NCBI RefSeq assembly: GCF_900106535.1
Contig: NZ_FNOH01000006.1
Coordinates: 423,725 to 487,724, forward strand
Length of the DNA stretch: 64,000 nt
Direction of reading: 5' to 3'
DNA from: Myxococcus xanthus
GTDB taxonomy: Bacteria > Myxococcota > Myxococcia > Myxococcales > Myxococcaceae
The notes under the pieces are model-generated. The model did no database searches. It was not told the DNA's origin and was given only the letters and a program-made list of their open reading frames with translations. Of this stretch, positions 18,773 to 25,612 are shown piece by piece (positions within the stretch are counted from its first letter, which is position 1; every line of letters starts with the position of its first letter). Made by a program: the position numbers and the translations under genes.

Positions 18773-21016
18773 TTACCGTGGACCGCCCAGGGTCCGGAGG
18801 AAGAACAGGCCCACATCGTCCCGGTAGTAGCGGCTGGCGGCACCCCGAGGGGAGTGCGGCTGGCCGGGCATGATGAGCAATTCGAAGCGCTTGCCCGCGC
18901 GGATGAGCGCGTCCGCCATCCGCATCGTCACGGAGAGCGTGGCATTCACGTCGCTCGTGCCGTGCATCAGCTTCAGGTGGCCCCTCAGCCTGTCTGCAAT
19001 CGCGAGGTTGTCGCCCGCCGCGTACCCCTGGGGATTGACGCTTGGGAGGTTGAGATAGGGCTCGTTGATGATGGCCTCTTCCTCCAGCGCTCCGGGGGCT
19101 CCGGCGTAGCCCGCCTTGAAGAAGTCCGGCGCCGTCAGCATGCCGCGCAGCGTGAAATAGCCGCCCCACGAACCGCCGTGGATGCCGACCCGCTCCAGGT
19201 CCATCCAGGGGCGCGTGGACGCGGCCTGCTTCAGCCCCGCGACGTAGTCGGGAATCTCCGTCTGGCCCACGCGGCCGTAGTTCGCGTCCTGGAAGGACTT
19301 GCTCCGTCCGGGGCCACCCCGGGGGTCCAGCAACACCACGATGAAGCCCAGTTGCGCCAGGCCGCTGGCGGTCAGCGAATCCGAAGTCCCCAGGAAGCTC
19401 CAGGGGACAACGGTGGTGAACGGACCCGCGTAGATGGAGGCGAGCACGGGGTAGCGCTTCGAGGCGTCGAAGTCGCGTGGCTTGTAGAGCACGCCGTGCA
19501 GGGGCGTGACGCCATCGGCCGCCTTGACGAGCAGCGCCTCCGGCCGCGTGTCGCCGAGCGACTCGAACTCACTCGCGTCCGACGTGGTGAGCCGCACGCG
19601 CTTGCCACCCTCCACGGACACCAGCTCCCTCAACCGGGGCTGTGTCCGCGAGGACCATGTGTCCACGTAGTACTGGCCGGAGGGGGACGGCGTGATGCGG
19701 TGCATCCCCGAGGCAGAGGACAGCCGCTTCAACGCGCCTCCCTTCAGGCTTCCCCGGTAGAAGAGGTGCTCGTATGGCGCGCCGCTGTCGGCGGAGGCCA
19801 GCACGTAGAGGGCATCTCCCGTGGGGGCGACTCCCACCACTTCGTGCACGGGAAAGGCGCCTCGCGTGAGCTGCCTCACGCGCTTCCCCGAGCGGTCATA
19901 CGCATACACGTGGCGCCAGCCATCACGCTCGGACATCCAGAGGTAGCCGCGCCCTCCTGGCAGCGCCGTCACCTGCTTCGCCCAGCCGCCCACCGCGAAG
20001 TCCAGGCCGGTGACGAAGGTCTCCGGGCGCTCCTCGCGCAGGACGTGCCGACGCTGGCCCGACGCGGGTTCCACGACGCTCAGGTCCAGCCGCTTGGCGT
20101 CACGCGAGAGGTGGAGACACAGCGCCTCGGTGCCCTCGGGATTCCAGCCGGCGAACCAGTCATATGTCTCGCCCTCGACGGGCGGAACGCGCGTCACGCG
20201 GCCCGTCGCCACTTCCACGACATGGAGCTCCGCGCGCGGCAGTGGCGTCCCGGACTTCGTGTACGGCACCGTCGTCACCTTCTCCAGCGCGGAGGAGTAG
20301 TCCACGACGGGCACCTGGTGAACGGCGCGGAGGTCGTCCCGCCACACCACCAGGAAGCGGCCATCCGGTGACCAGGGACGCTCCGGAATCCGCCAGTCGA
20401 GGTTCGCTTCCCCCGTGCGCTCGACCACGGTGGCGCCTTCCGCGTTCAGCACCGCGAAGCCGCCCTGGCGTTGCACGGCGAGCGCGCCGCCTTTCGGCGC
20501 GAGGAAGTGCTGGGGCGACAGCGTCAGCGCGGCCCGGTCCTCCGGCGACAGCAAGGTGACATGGCCACCTGACAGGCCCAGGCCAAAGGTCTTCCCCTCC
20601 AGGCGGAACACGATGCCCCGCTCATCCGGAGCGAGCGCGACGTCGAAGAAGCGGGGCGCGGTGATGGGCTTGCCCAGCAGCGTCGAGAGCTGCTGCCTCA
20701 GTTGCTCACCGGAAAGGAGTGGCTTCAGCTCCCCGGTCTTCGCGTGCGCCAGCACCCACGTCCCGCCGTCCTTGCCCTCACGGGACCAGAAGACCAACCG
20801 GTCGCCCTCACGCAGCCACCTGGGGGGAACCAGGCTGTCCCGCAGGAGTTCCGCCCGGCGGACGAACCGGTCCGCCAGGTCCAGCTTCGCCTGGACCTGC
20901 GCATCCGGCGTGGTTCCGGAGGGGGCGAGGGGGGGGGGAGCGTCATCCAGCGCCAGGCCGGGGGCTCCCGTCAGCGCCGTGAGCATCAGGCCGAGGGGAA
21001 CGAAGGGGAATCGCAT
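18773..21016 (-). CDS. S9-family prolyl oligopeptidase / dipeptidyl-peptidase IV-like
   Basis: A 747-residue secreted serine peptidase. The ATG at 21016 (MRFPFVPLGLMLTALTGAPG) starts a signal peptide; the ATG at 21052 adds 12 unlikely residues. Residues ~60-480 form the DPP-IV-type beta-propeller (WSREGKDGGTWVLA, WSPDGRFLVVW). The C-terminal alpha/beta hydrolase domain has the nucleophile motif HGGSWGGYFT, the Asp in MHGTSDVNATL and the His in GQPHSPRGA, giving a full triad. Members cleave after Pro/Ala in short peptides and suit a predatory bacterium that digests prey protein. Divergent from a LysR regulator 76 bases away, which probably controls it. Confidence 0.9.
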   Translation of the reverse strand: MRFPFVPLGLMLTALTGAPGLALDDAPPPLAPSGTTPDAQVQAKLDLADRFVRRAELLRDSLVPPRWLREGDRLVFWSREGKDGGTWVLAHAKTGELKPLLSGEQLRQQLSTLLGKPITAPRFFDVALAPDERGIVFRLEGKTFGLGLSGGHVTLLSPEDRAALTLSPQHFLAPKGGALAVQRQGGFAVLNAEGATVVERTGEANLDWRIPERPWSPDGRFLVVWRDDLRAVHQVPVVDYSSALEKVTTVPYTKSGTPLPRAELHVVEVATGRVTRVPPVEGETYDWFAGWNPEGTEALCLHLSRDAKRLDLSVVEPASGQRRHVLREERPETFVTGLDFAVGGWAKQVTALPGGRGYLWMSERDGWRHVYAYDRSGKRVRQLTRGAFPVHEVVGVAPTGDALYVLASADSGAPYEHLFYRGSLKGGALKRLSSASGMHRITPSPSGQYYVDTWSSRTQPRLRELVSVEGGKRVRLTTSDASEFESLGDTRPEALLVKAADGVTPLHGVLYKPRDFDASKRYPVLASIYAGPFTTVVPWSFLGTSDSLTASGLAQLGFIVVLLDPRGGPGRSKSFQDANYGRVGQTEIPDYVAGLKQAASTRPWMDLERVGIHGGSWGGYFTLRGMLTAPDFFKAGYAGAPGALEEEAIINEPYLNLPSVNPQGYAAGDNLAIADRLRGHLKLMHGTSDVNATLSVTMRMADALIRAGKRFELLIMPGQPHSPRGAASRYYRDDVGLFFLRTLGGPR

Positions 21017-21070
21017 GCGCCGATGGTAGGAAGCGGCATCCTTCACGACCAATATATCTTTTGATGCGCA

Positions 21071-21094
21071 TTGAGATGGATATCGTCTCGATAT
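21071..21094. promoter_or_regulatory. candidate LysR-type operator at divergent promoter
   Basis: The imperfect dyad TTGAGA-N9-TCTCGA (21071-21091) overlaps the palindrome ATATCG-TCT-CGATAT (21080-21094), whose end coincides with the LysR gene's start codon. Location between a LysR gene and its divergent neighbour fits a LysR box (T-N11-A type), and its overlap with the start would allow autorepression. Confidence 0.5.
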
Positions 21095-21998
21095 GGAATT
21101 CCGTCAGCTCCAGCTCTTCGTCGCCGTGGCGGAGGAGTTGCACTTCGGACGCGCCGCCGCGCGCATCGGCATGGCCCAGCCGCCCTTCAGCCAGCAGATT
21201 CGCCGGCTGGAGTCCGAGCTGGGAGTCGAGCTGCTCACGCGCACGAGCCGCCGGGTAGCCCTGACCGCCGCCGGGAGCCGCTTGCTGGAGGATGCGCGCG
21301 CGTTGCTGGCTCGGCGCGCGGATGTCATCCATTCGGTGCAGCAGGCGGCGAGTGGAGAGACAGGCACGCTGCGTGTCGGCTTCGCCGCGTCGTCTGCCTT
21401 CGGCGTGCTGCCGGACATCGTGCTGCGCTTCCGCACGCGGTTCCCGAAGGTGAAGCTGGAGTTGGACGACAGCGAGACGCTGGATGTCGGCGCCGCGCTC
21501 GTCTCGGGGGAGCTGGACATCGCCATCATCCGGGCGCCCTTCCGTCACGAAGGGCTCACCGTCGAGCGACTGCTCCAGGAGCGCTTCGTGCTCGCCCTGC
21601 CAGCTCGACACCCGCGAGCCCGTCAACAGGTCGTCGCGCTGTCCTCACTGGCGAACGAGCCGTTCGTGCTCTTTCCGCGTCACTCCGCGCCGGGCCTGCA
21701 TGACCTGGTGACGAGCATGTGCCTGGGCGCGGGTTTCTCTCCGAACATCCTCCAGGAAGCCAGCTCGTGGCCGTCCGTCGTTGGCATGGTGGAAGCGGGC
21801 CTGGGGCTGACCATCGCTCCCGCGTCCTCCCAGGCGCTGTGTCCCAAAGGGGTGGTGTTTCGCCCCCTGAGCGGCGCTCCCGGACACGCGGAGCTGGTGG
21901 TGGCCTTCCCTGGAACGCGGCCCGCGCCCGCGGCGCAGCACTTCCGCGTCCTCGCGCATGAAGCCGTCTCCCGCTCTGGCAGGCGTGCTTCTGACTGA
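21093..21998 (+). CDS. LysR-family transcriptional regulator
   Basis: A full-length 301-residue LTTR. The HTH is textbook: MEFRQLQLFVAVAEELHFGR, then ARIGMAQPPFSQQIRRLESE as the recognition region, followed by the linker helix and a two-lobed effector domain (LRVGFAASSAFGVLPDIVLR; VVGMVEAGLGLTIAP). The AQPPFSQQIRRLE signature places it near the CatR/BenM/AlsR-like group that often responds to aromatic or organic acids. It is divergent from the S9 peptidase gene, with palindromes in the short gap. Start ATG at 21093 is fixed by the conserved N-terminus. Confidence 0.92.
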   Translation: MEFRQLQLFVAVAEELHFGRAAARIGMAQPPFSQQIRRLESELGVELLTRTSRRVALTAAGSRLLEDARALLARRADVIHSVQQAASGETGTLRVGFAASSAFGVLPDIVLRFRTRFPKVKLELDDSETLDVGAALVSGELDIAIIRAPFRHEGLTVERLLQERFVLALPARHPRARQQVVALSSLANEPFVLFPRHSAPGLHDLVTSMCLGAGFSPNILQEASSWPSVVGMVEAGLGLTIAPASSQALCPKGVVFRPLSGAPGHAELVVAFPGTRPAPAAQHFRVLAHEAVSRSGRRASD

Positions 21999-22044
21999 GC
22001 GGCACTCGCGCCACGAGGCGCACGTCATGCGCGGAGGGAACGCC

Positions 22045-22632
22045 CTACATCCGTTCGCCAGGCAATCGACTGGCCTGCTTCACCCAGGCGGCGAACTGGG
22101 CCTCGTCGAGCGGCTCGTCCTCGCGGATATCGAGGTAGCGCGTGTCCCGGCTCTTGGACGCACCGGGTGGGATGGGGCGCAGCGAGGTGCCGCGGAAGAA
22201 GGCCACCTTGATGTACTTCGTGAAGCAGTGGACGCTGAGGAACCATCCCTGGCCCTCGACGCCGTACATCGGCGAGTTCCATTTGACCGCCTTGCTCACA
22301 CCCGGGACGGTGCGCTCGATGAGCTCGTCGAGGCGGTGCCCGACGTCGCGTTTCCAGCCCGGCATGGCCTTGATGTAGGCCCGGATGGGGGCGTCGCCGT
22401 AGCCCTTCGCAATCTGCGGATTGCCGCCAGAGAGGAGGACCGGCTCGGCGGCCGCAGCGGGGCTCTTGCGTCTGGCCGCGGTGGCCTTGGGCGCTGCCGC
22501 CGATTTCTTCGCCGTGGCCTTCTTGGACTTGGGGGCTGCTGACTTGGCGACTGCCTTGCTCGGTCTGGCCGCCTTCGACGTGCTCGGCCTGGCGGTGGCC
22601 TTCTTCGCGACCTTGGATGACTTGACAGCCAT
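22045..22632 (-). CDS. DUF1801-domain protein with histone-H1-like basic tail
   Basis: 195 residues from the ATG at 22632 (MAVKSSKVAKKATARPSTSK), which has TGGAG upstream; an earlier frame start at 22731 is rejected. Residues 1-~65 are a Lys/Ala/Pro/Ser-rich tail with KKATA, SKKATAKKS and KAVAKSAAPKSKK units like the C-terminus of histone H1 or AlgP, probably disordered and DNA-binding. Residues ~75-195 form a YdhG/DUF1801 domain (GWKRDVGHRLDELIERTVPG, KWNSPMYGVEGQGWFLSVHC, FTKYIKVAFFRGTSL). Possibly nucleoid-associated. A broken second DUF1801 gene lies just upstream (22735-22944). Confidence 0.82.
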   Translation of the reverse strand: MAVKSSKVAKKATARPSTSKAARPSKAVAKSAAPKSKKATAKKSAAAPKATAARRKSPAAAAEPVLLSGGNPQIAKGYGDAPIRAYIKAMPGWKRDVGHRLDELIERTVPGVSKAVKWNSPMYGVEGQGWFLSVHCFTKYIKVAFFRGTSLRPIPPGASKSRDTRYLDIREDEPLDEAQFAAWVKQASRLPGERM

Positions 22633-22734
22633 GGTGTTCGCTCCAGACGGGCGGTGATTGGGACCGCCGAGGGCGGGGTGTCTCAACGTCTTATCGAGGA
22701 GGAGTTGAGCGACCCGCGCCGCGGAGGTCAACCT

Positions 22735-22944
22735 TCACTTCGAGCGCTTCGTGGGCTTCTTTCCGCTCGACGTATTGAGCGCGACGGCCGCGCGGATGAG
22801 CGCCTTGAATGCCTTCGCGTCCAGCGCCTCACCTTCGTGAATGTCGATGGCGCGCCTGTTGTTCCCGTCGAGGCTCGAGTTGAAGAGTCCGGAGGGCTCT
22901 TCCAACACTCTGGCCCTCGCCGCAAGTGCGGGTGAGATGGGCGT
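22735..22944 (-). pseudogene. 3' remnant of a DUF1801-type gene
   Basis: The minus frame between the stop at 22945-22947 and the stop at 22735-22737 reads LEEPSGLFNSSLDG, RRAIDIHEGEALDAKAFKAL and RAAVALNTSSGKKPTKRSK, which fits the C-terminal third of a DUF1801 protein. There is no ATG, and everything upstream is replaced by the GNAT gene, whose stop codon is in this same frame. It is therefore a 5'-truncated tail, lying next to an intact DUF1801 gene. A short product from an internal GTG is possible but unlikely to fold. Confidence 0.55.
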
Positions 22945-23841
22945 TCATGGGGACGCCAGGGTGTGGCCGAGGTTGCGGTCCACCACGGTGAAGCCGGCGG
23001 ACTGATAGAGGGCGAGGGAGGCCGGGTTGTCCGCGAAGGCGTACACGATGGCCTGCTTGGCGCCCAGCGTGTGCATGCGCCGGAGCCCTTCGTGTAGGAG
23101 CGCGCGCACCAGCCCGCGTCGCCTGTTCTCTGGGGCGCACGCCACTGGTTCGAATTCGCCCACCGCGTTCGCCTCGTCGAGCCAACCCAGCGCGCAGGCC
23201 GCGAGGCTTCCGTCGGGCGCCTCGGCGACGAGGTCCAACGCAGGCTGGTAACCCGGTGCCTCCATGAGCCGCGCGTACACCTCTGTTGTCACCCGCTCGG
23301 AGCCGAAGCCGCGCCGGTGTACGAGGGCTCGCGCGGCCACCTCCTCAGGGCCCCGCACCGCGCGCACCCGGTAGCCCGCGGGCAACGAAGACGGCGGAGA
23401 CGGCACCGCGGGTAGCGGCTGTGCGAGGTGCAGGTAGCATCCGCCCGTGGTGCGCCGCCAGCCCCGCCGCTGCAGCGCTGCGAGCAGCGGGCCGTTGCTC
23501 TCCAGCGCCCATACGGTGGTCGGCTGCGTGGTGCGCTCGTGGCGTGCGCGAACCCAGGGACGCACATCCTCCGCGAAGGCGTCAGCGTGCACGAGCGGGT
23601 GGACGAACAGGTCCACATCGCCGTTGTTGTAGGCCCACGCAAAGCCAGCGAGCTGCCCCGGCGCGCGTTCCCACAGGGCGATGTCCTCCCGCGGCCGTAC
23701 CTGTGCATTGCGCAGCAGGCGCCAGGTCAGGTCTCCCATCGCGCACTCCACGTGGGGACCGCGCTCCGCCCAGGCCTGCGCCACGAGACGAGCCATGGTG
23801 TTGAGGTCGGCCACATCGCGATAGGGGCGGAGGCAGAACAT
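22945..23841 (-). CDS. GNAT-family N-acetyltransferase (tandem GNAT fold)
   Basis: A 298-residue protein made of two GNAT-like halves. The N-terminal half (LRPYRDVADLNTMARLVAQA) lacks a clear acetyl-CoA motif and is probably degenerate. The C-terminal half is intact: FEPVACAPENRRRGLVRALL is motif A with the pyrophosphate-binding ENRRRGLV loop, and YAFADNPASLALYQSAGF is motif B. Such tandem proteins acetylate small molecules or peptides; the substrate is not predictable. Upstream on the same strand lies a copy of the dispersed intergenic motif (23924-23957). Confidence 0.85.
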   Translation of the reverse strand: MFCLRPYRDVADLNTMARLVAQAWAERGPHVECAMGDLTWRLLRNAQVRPREDIALWERAPGQLAGFAWAYNNGDVDLFVHPLVHADAFAEDVRPWVRARHERTTQPTTVWALESNGPLLAALQRRGWRRTTGGCYLHLAQPLPAVPSPPSSLPAGYRVRAVRGPEEVAARALVHRRGFGSERVTTEVYARLMEAPGYQPALDLVAEAPDGSLAACALGWLDEANAVGEFEPVACAPENRRRGLVRALLHEGLRRMHTLGAKQAIVYAFADNPASLALYQSAGFTVVDRNLGHTLASP

Positions 23842-23923
23842 CTCTACTCAATAACCCAGACAGTGCGTGATTCGCACTCGTGGATGGGTTGATTCAATGG
23901 TGCGCATTGCCTTTGACGCACCT

Positions 23924-23957
23924 GTGACGCAGCGACCGGACTTTGGACAGACACTCG
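23924..23957 (-). repeat. dispersed intergenic motif, copy A
   Basis: On the plus strand it reads GACGCAGCGACCGGACTT followed by TGGACAGACACTCG, and is preceded by TTGACGC seven bases earlier. It aligns with copies at 35197, 40575, 41981, 51738 and 59537. Here it sits upstream of the GNAT gene, in a gap that also holds a gene tail on the plus strand. Orientation is given relative to the minus-strand genes it usually follows. Confidence 0.5.
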
Positions 23958-24072
23958 TACCTGTACGCCCAGGCCCCGCGGGGGGCTCCTCCTGTTCGGA
24001 AGCGGAGGCGGTGCGGGTCCTCCAGGCGCTCCTCGCGGGTGGGGTTCGCATCCAGGGCGGGAGGGACACGAC

Positions 24073-24153
24073 ATGCATCTGGATTTCCTGCGGGAGCATG
24101 CGGACCGGAGCCCCGCCATCGCGAAGGTCCTGGCGCAGGCGGGCCTCCCGTGA
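24073..24153 (+). pseudogene. 3' tail of an unidentified plus-strand gene
   Basis: The frame ending at the TGA 24151-24153 encodes DFLREHADRSPAIAKVLAQA before its stop. The composition is protein-like, and a perfect 11-bp terminator stem starts only five bases after the stop codon, which argues that this was the real end of a gene. The upstream part of the frame is not protein-like, so only the tail survives. I cannot name the family; a transposase or helicase C-terminus are possibilities. The 400-base gap 23842-24242 holds nothing else recognisable. Confidence 0.35.
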
Positions 24154-24158
24154 CGGAG

Positions 24159-24189
24159 CCGCTCCCGCCGTCCTGGGGGGCGGGAGCGG
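24159..24189 (+). terminator. terminator hairpin after gene tail
   Basis: CCGCTCCCGCC (24159-24169), 9-nt loop, GGCGGGAGCGG (24179-24189): a perfect 11-bp GC stem five bases past the stop codon of the plus-strand tail at 24073-24153. It could also serve the convergent DUF3592 gene ending at 24243. Confidence 0.6.
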
Positions 24190-24242
24190 TGGGACGGTGC
24201 GCTACTCCAGCTTCTCGCCGCGAGACAACGATGAGCCGTGAG

Positions 24243-25277
24243 TCAGGCGGAGCGCTGCTCTTCTGAAGCGACCTCGCCAACTTCAAGGCGCGTTCGCAGC
24301 CAGCGTGCCAGCGACTCTGCCTGCTCCTGGCGGGGGAAGCCGGCGATGGCTTCCTGGCGCACCCCGCCGTCGGCGGTGGAGAGCTCGAGCGTGAGATGAT
24401 AGCGGCTCACCTGCCCCCCCTTCTGTGTGGGAGCCTGGGGTTCGACGCGGAGCGACCGCACGTCGCGCCACCGTACGTCGAGCCCGTGTTTCCGTCCGGA
24501 GAAGGGGGGCAGGGAGAGGCTCCGCTCCTGGGGATGGAGACGCAGGTCGTAGTACCCGGCCTTCACCCGTGTGTGCGACCACCGCCCGACGAGCACACCG
24601 CTGACGATGACGACCCCCCAGGCCCCCACGGCCACGGGCAGCGGTGCATGGAGGCCCACAGTGAGTCCTGCGAGCGCGACGCACGCCAGGGAGGCGCCCA
24701 CCAGAACCAGGGACACCAAGGTGGCCGTCCACGGCCCCTCGAGCGTCACGCACTCACTGCCGTCCTCCCGGAAGAAGGTGGACAAGAGCGGCGGTTCCGG
24801 CTTCCAGGCCCCCACCACCAGGGTACCCAGCCAGAGCATCACCAGGTTGAAGGGCATCAGGAGCATGAGCGTGAACAGCTGCGACCCGTCCATGCCCGTC
24901 TGCAACACCGCCTCCGAGGGCTGGCCGGGCCGGTAGTACACGGGGAGGGTGGCCCCAAGGGGGTAGCGTGCCACCAACTCCTCCGCGAATCCGCGGTCCC
25001 CCGAGCGCCACATGGAGGGGCGGGCCTTGCTGCCTTCATACTGCTGCCCGTCGACGGAGTAGGTGTAGGCCACCTTCAGGCCGTAGGTGGTGGCCTTGTT
25101 CGAGCGCACCGCATCCACCTCGCTCCGGGTGATGGTGCCCTGCACGGAGGGCCAGCTCTCCGTCTGCATTTGGAGGACCATGTTGGAGACGGTGAAGTAG
25201 TCCGCGGCCAGCGTGATGGACGTCCACAGCGCCACGAACGCGAGCAAGACGGCGGAAGAGACCACGCGAAAACGCAT
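24243..25277 (-). CDS. DUF3592-domain membrane protein
   Basis: A 344-residue inner-membrane protein. An N-terminal hydrophobic helix (VVSSAVLLAFVALWTSITLA) is followed by a soluble DUF3592-type region (WPSVQGTITRSEVDA, VAYTYSVDGQQYEGS, YPLGATLPVYYRPGQPSEAV) and three further hydrophobic segments (LFTLMLLMPFNLVMLWLGTL; ATLVSLVLVGASLACVALAG; VAVGAWGVVIVSGVLVGR). The last ~110 residues are cytoplasmic and PH-like in feel (VRWRDVRSLRVEPQA). No function is established for this family; neighbours give no hint. Start ATG at 25277 is directly before the hydrophobic helix. Confidence 0.75.
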   Translation of the reverse strand: MRFRVVSSAVLLAFVALWTSITLAADYFTVSNMVLQMQTESWPSVQGTITRSEVDAVRSNKATTYGLKVAYTYSVDGQQYEGSKARPSMWRSGDRGFAEELVARYPLGATLPVYYRPGQPSEAVLQTGMDGSQLFTLMLLMPFNLVMLWLGTLVVGAWKPEPPLLSTFFREDGSECVTLEGPWTATLVSLVLVGASLACVALAGLTVGLHAPLPVAVGAWGVVIVSGVLVGRWSHTRVKAGYYDLRLHPQERSLSLPPFSGRKHGLDVRWRDVRSLRVEPQAPTQKGGQVSRYHLTLELSTADGGVRQEAIAGFPRQEQAESLARWLRTRLEVGEVASEEQRSA

Positions 25278-25308
25278 GGCCTCAGCTTACTGGGACACCC
25301 TGGATTGA

Positions 25309-25551
25309 AAGAAACGGGCCCGGGTCACCTTCAAGGGCGTTCTTGAGGGCTCCGCGACTGGTTACTTCAACACCTTGAAGGGCGCCGCGGAGGGCGTCAT
25401 CGGGTCCCTCACGGCGGGCCGGGCCAATCCGGCCGCTCTCATCTTTGGAAGCGCCATGGGCGTGCTGGGTAGCACCGAGGCCGCTCTACAGCCGATGAAT
25501 GACATCGCCAACCAATTGACCCCCACCGCTGCCACTGATAGTACGTCGTGA
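25309..25551 (+). pseudogene. 3' remnant of a Gly/Ala-rich protein gene
   Basis: From the stop at 25306-25308 to the TGA at 25549-25551 the plus frame reads ARVTFKGVLEGSATGYFNTL, KGAAEGVIGSLTAGRANPAA and GSTEAALQPMNDIANQL. There is no start codon before 25456, and the piece looks like the C-terminal ~80 residues of a longer protein with small-residue helices. It loosely recalls the small-residue-rich helical end of the gene at 63094-63807, but relatedness is not proven. It ends four bases before the Fur-box-like site, so the downstream siderophore unit may have been joined here by recombination. Confidence 0.5.
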
Positions 25552-25555
25552 TGTT

Positions 25556-25574
25556 GAGAATGAGTATCAATATC
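25556..25574 (+). promoter_or_regulatory. Fur box upstream of siderophore-uptake genes
   Basis: GAGAATGAGTATCAATATC matches the 19-base Fur consensus GATAATGATAATCATTATC at 15 of 19 positions and lies 38 bases before the receptor start. It implies iron-dependent repression of the receptor, lipoprotein and esterase genes downstream. Confidence 0.75.
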
Positions 25575-25612
25575 GACACCGTCCTCGCGCCTTCGAGCCC
25601 TGCCTGTACACC

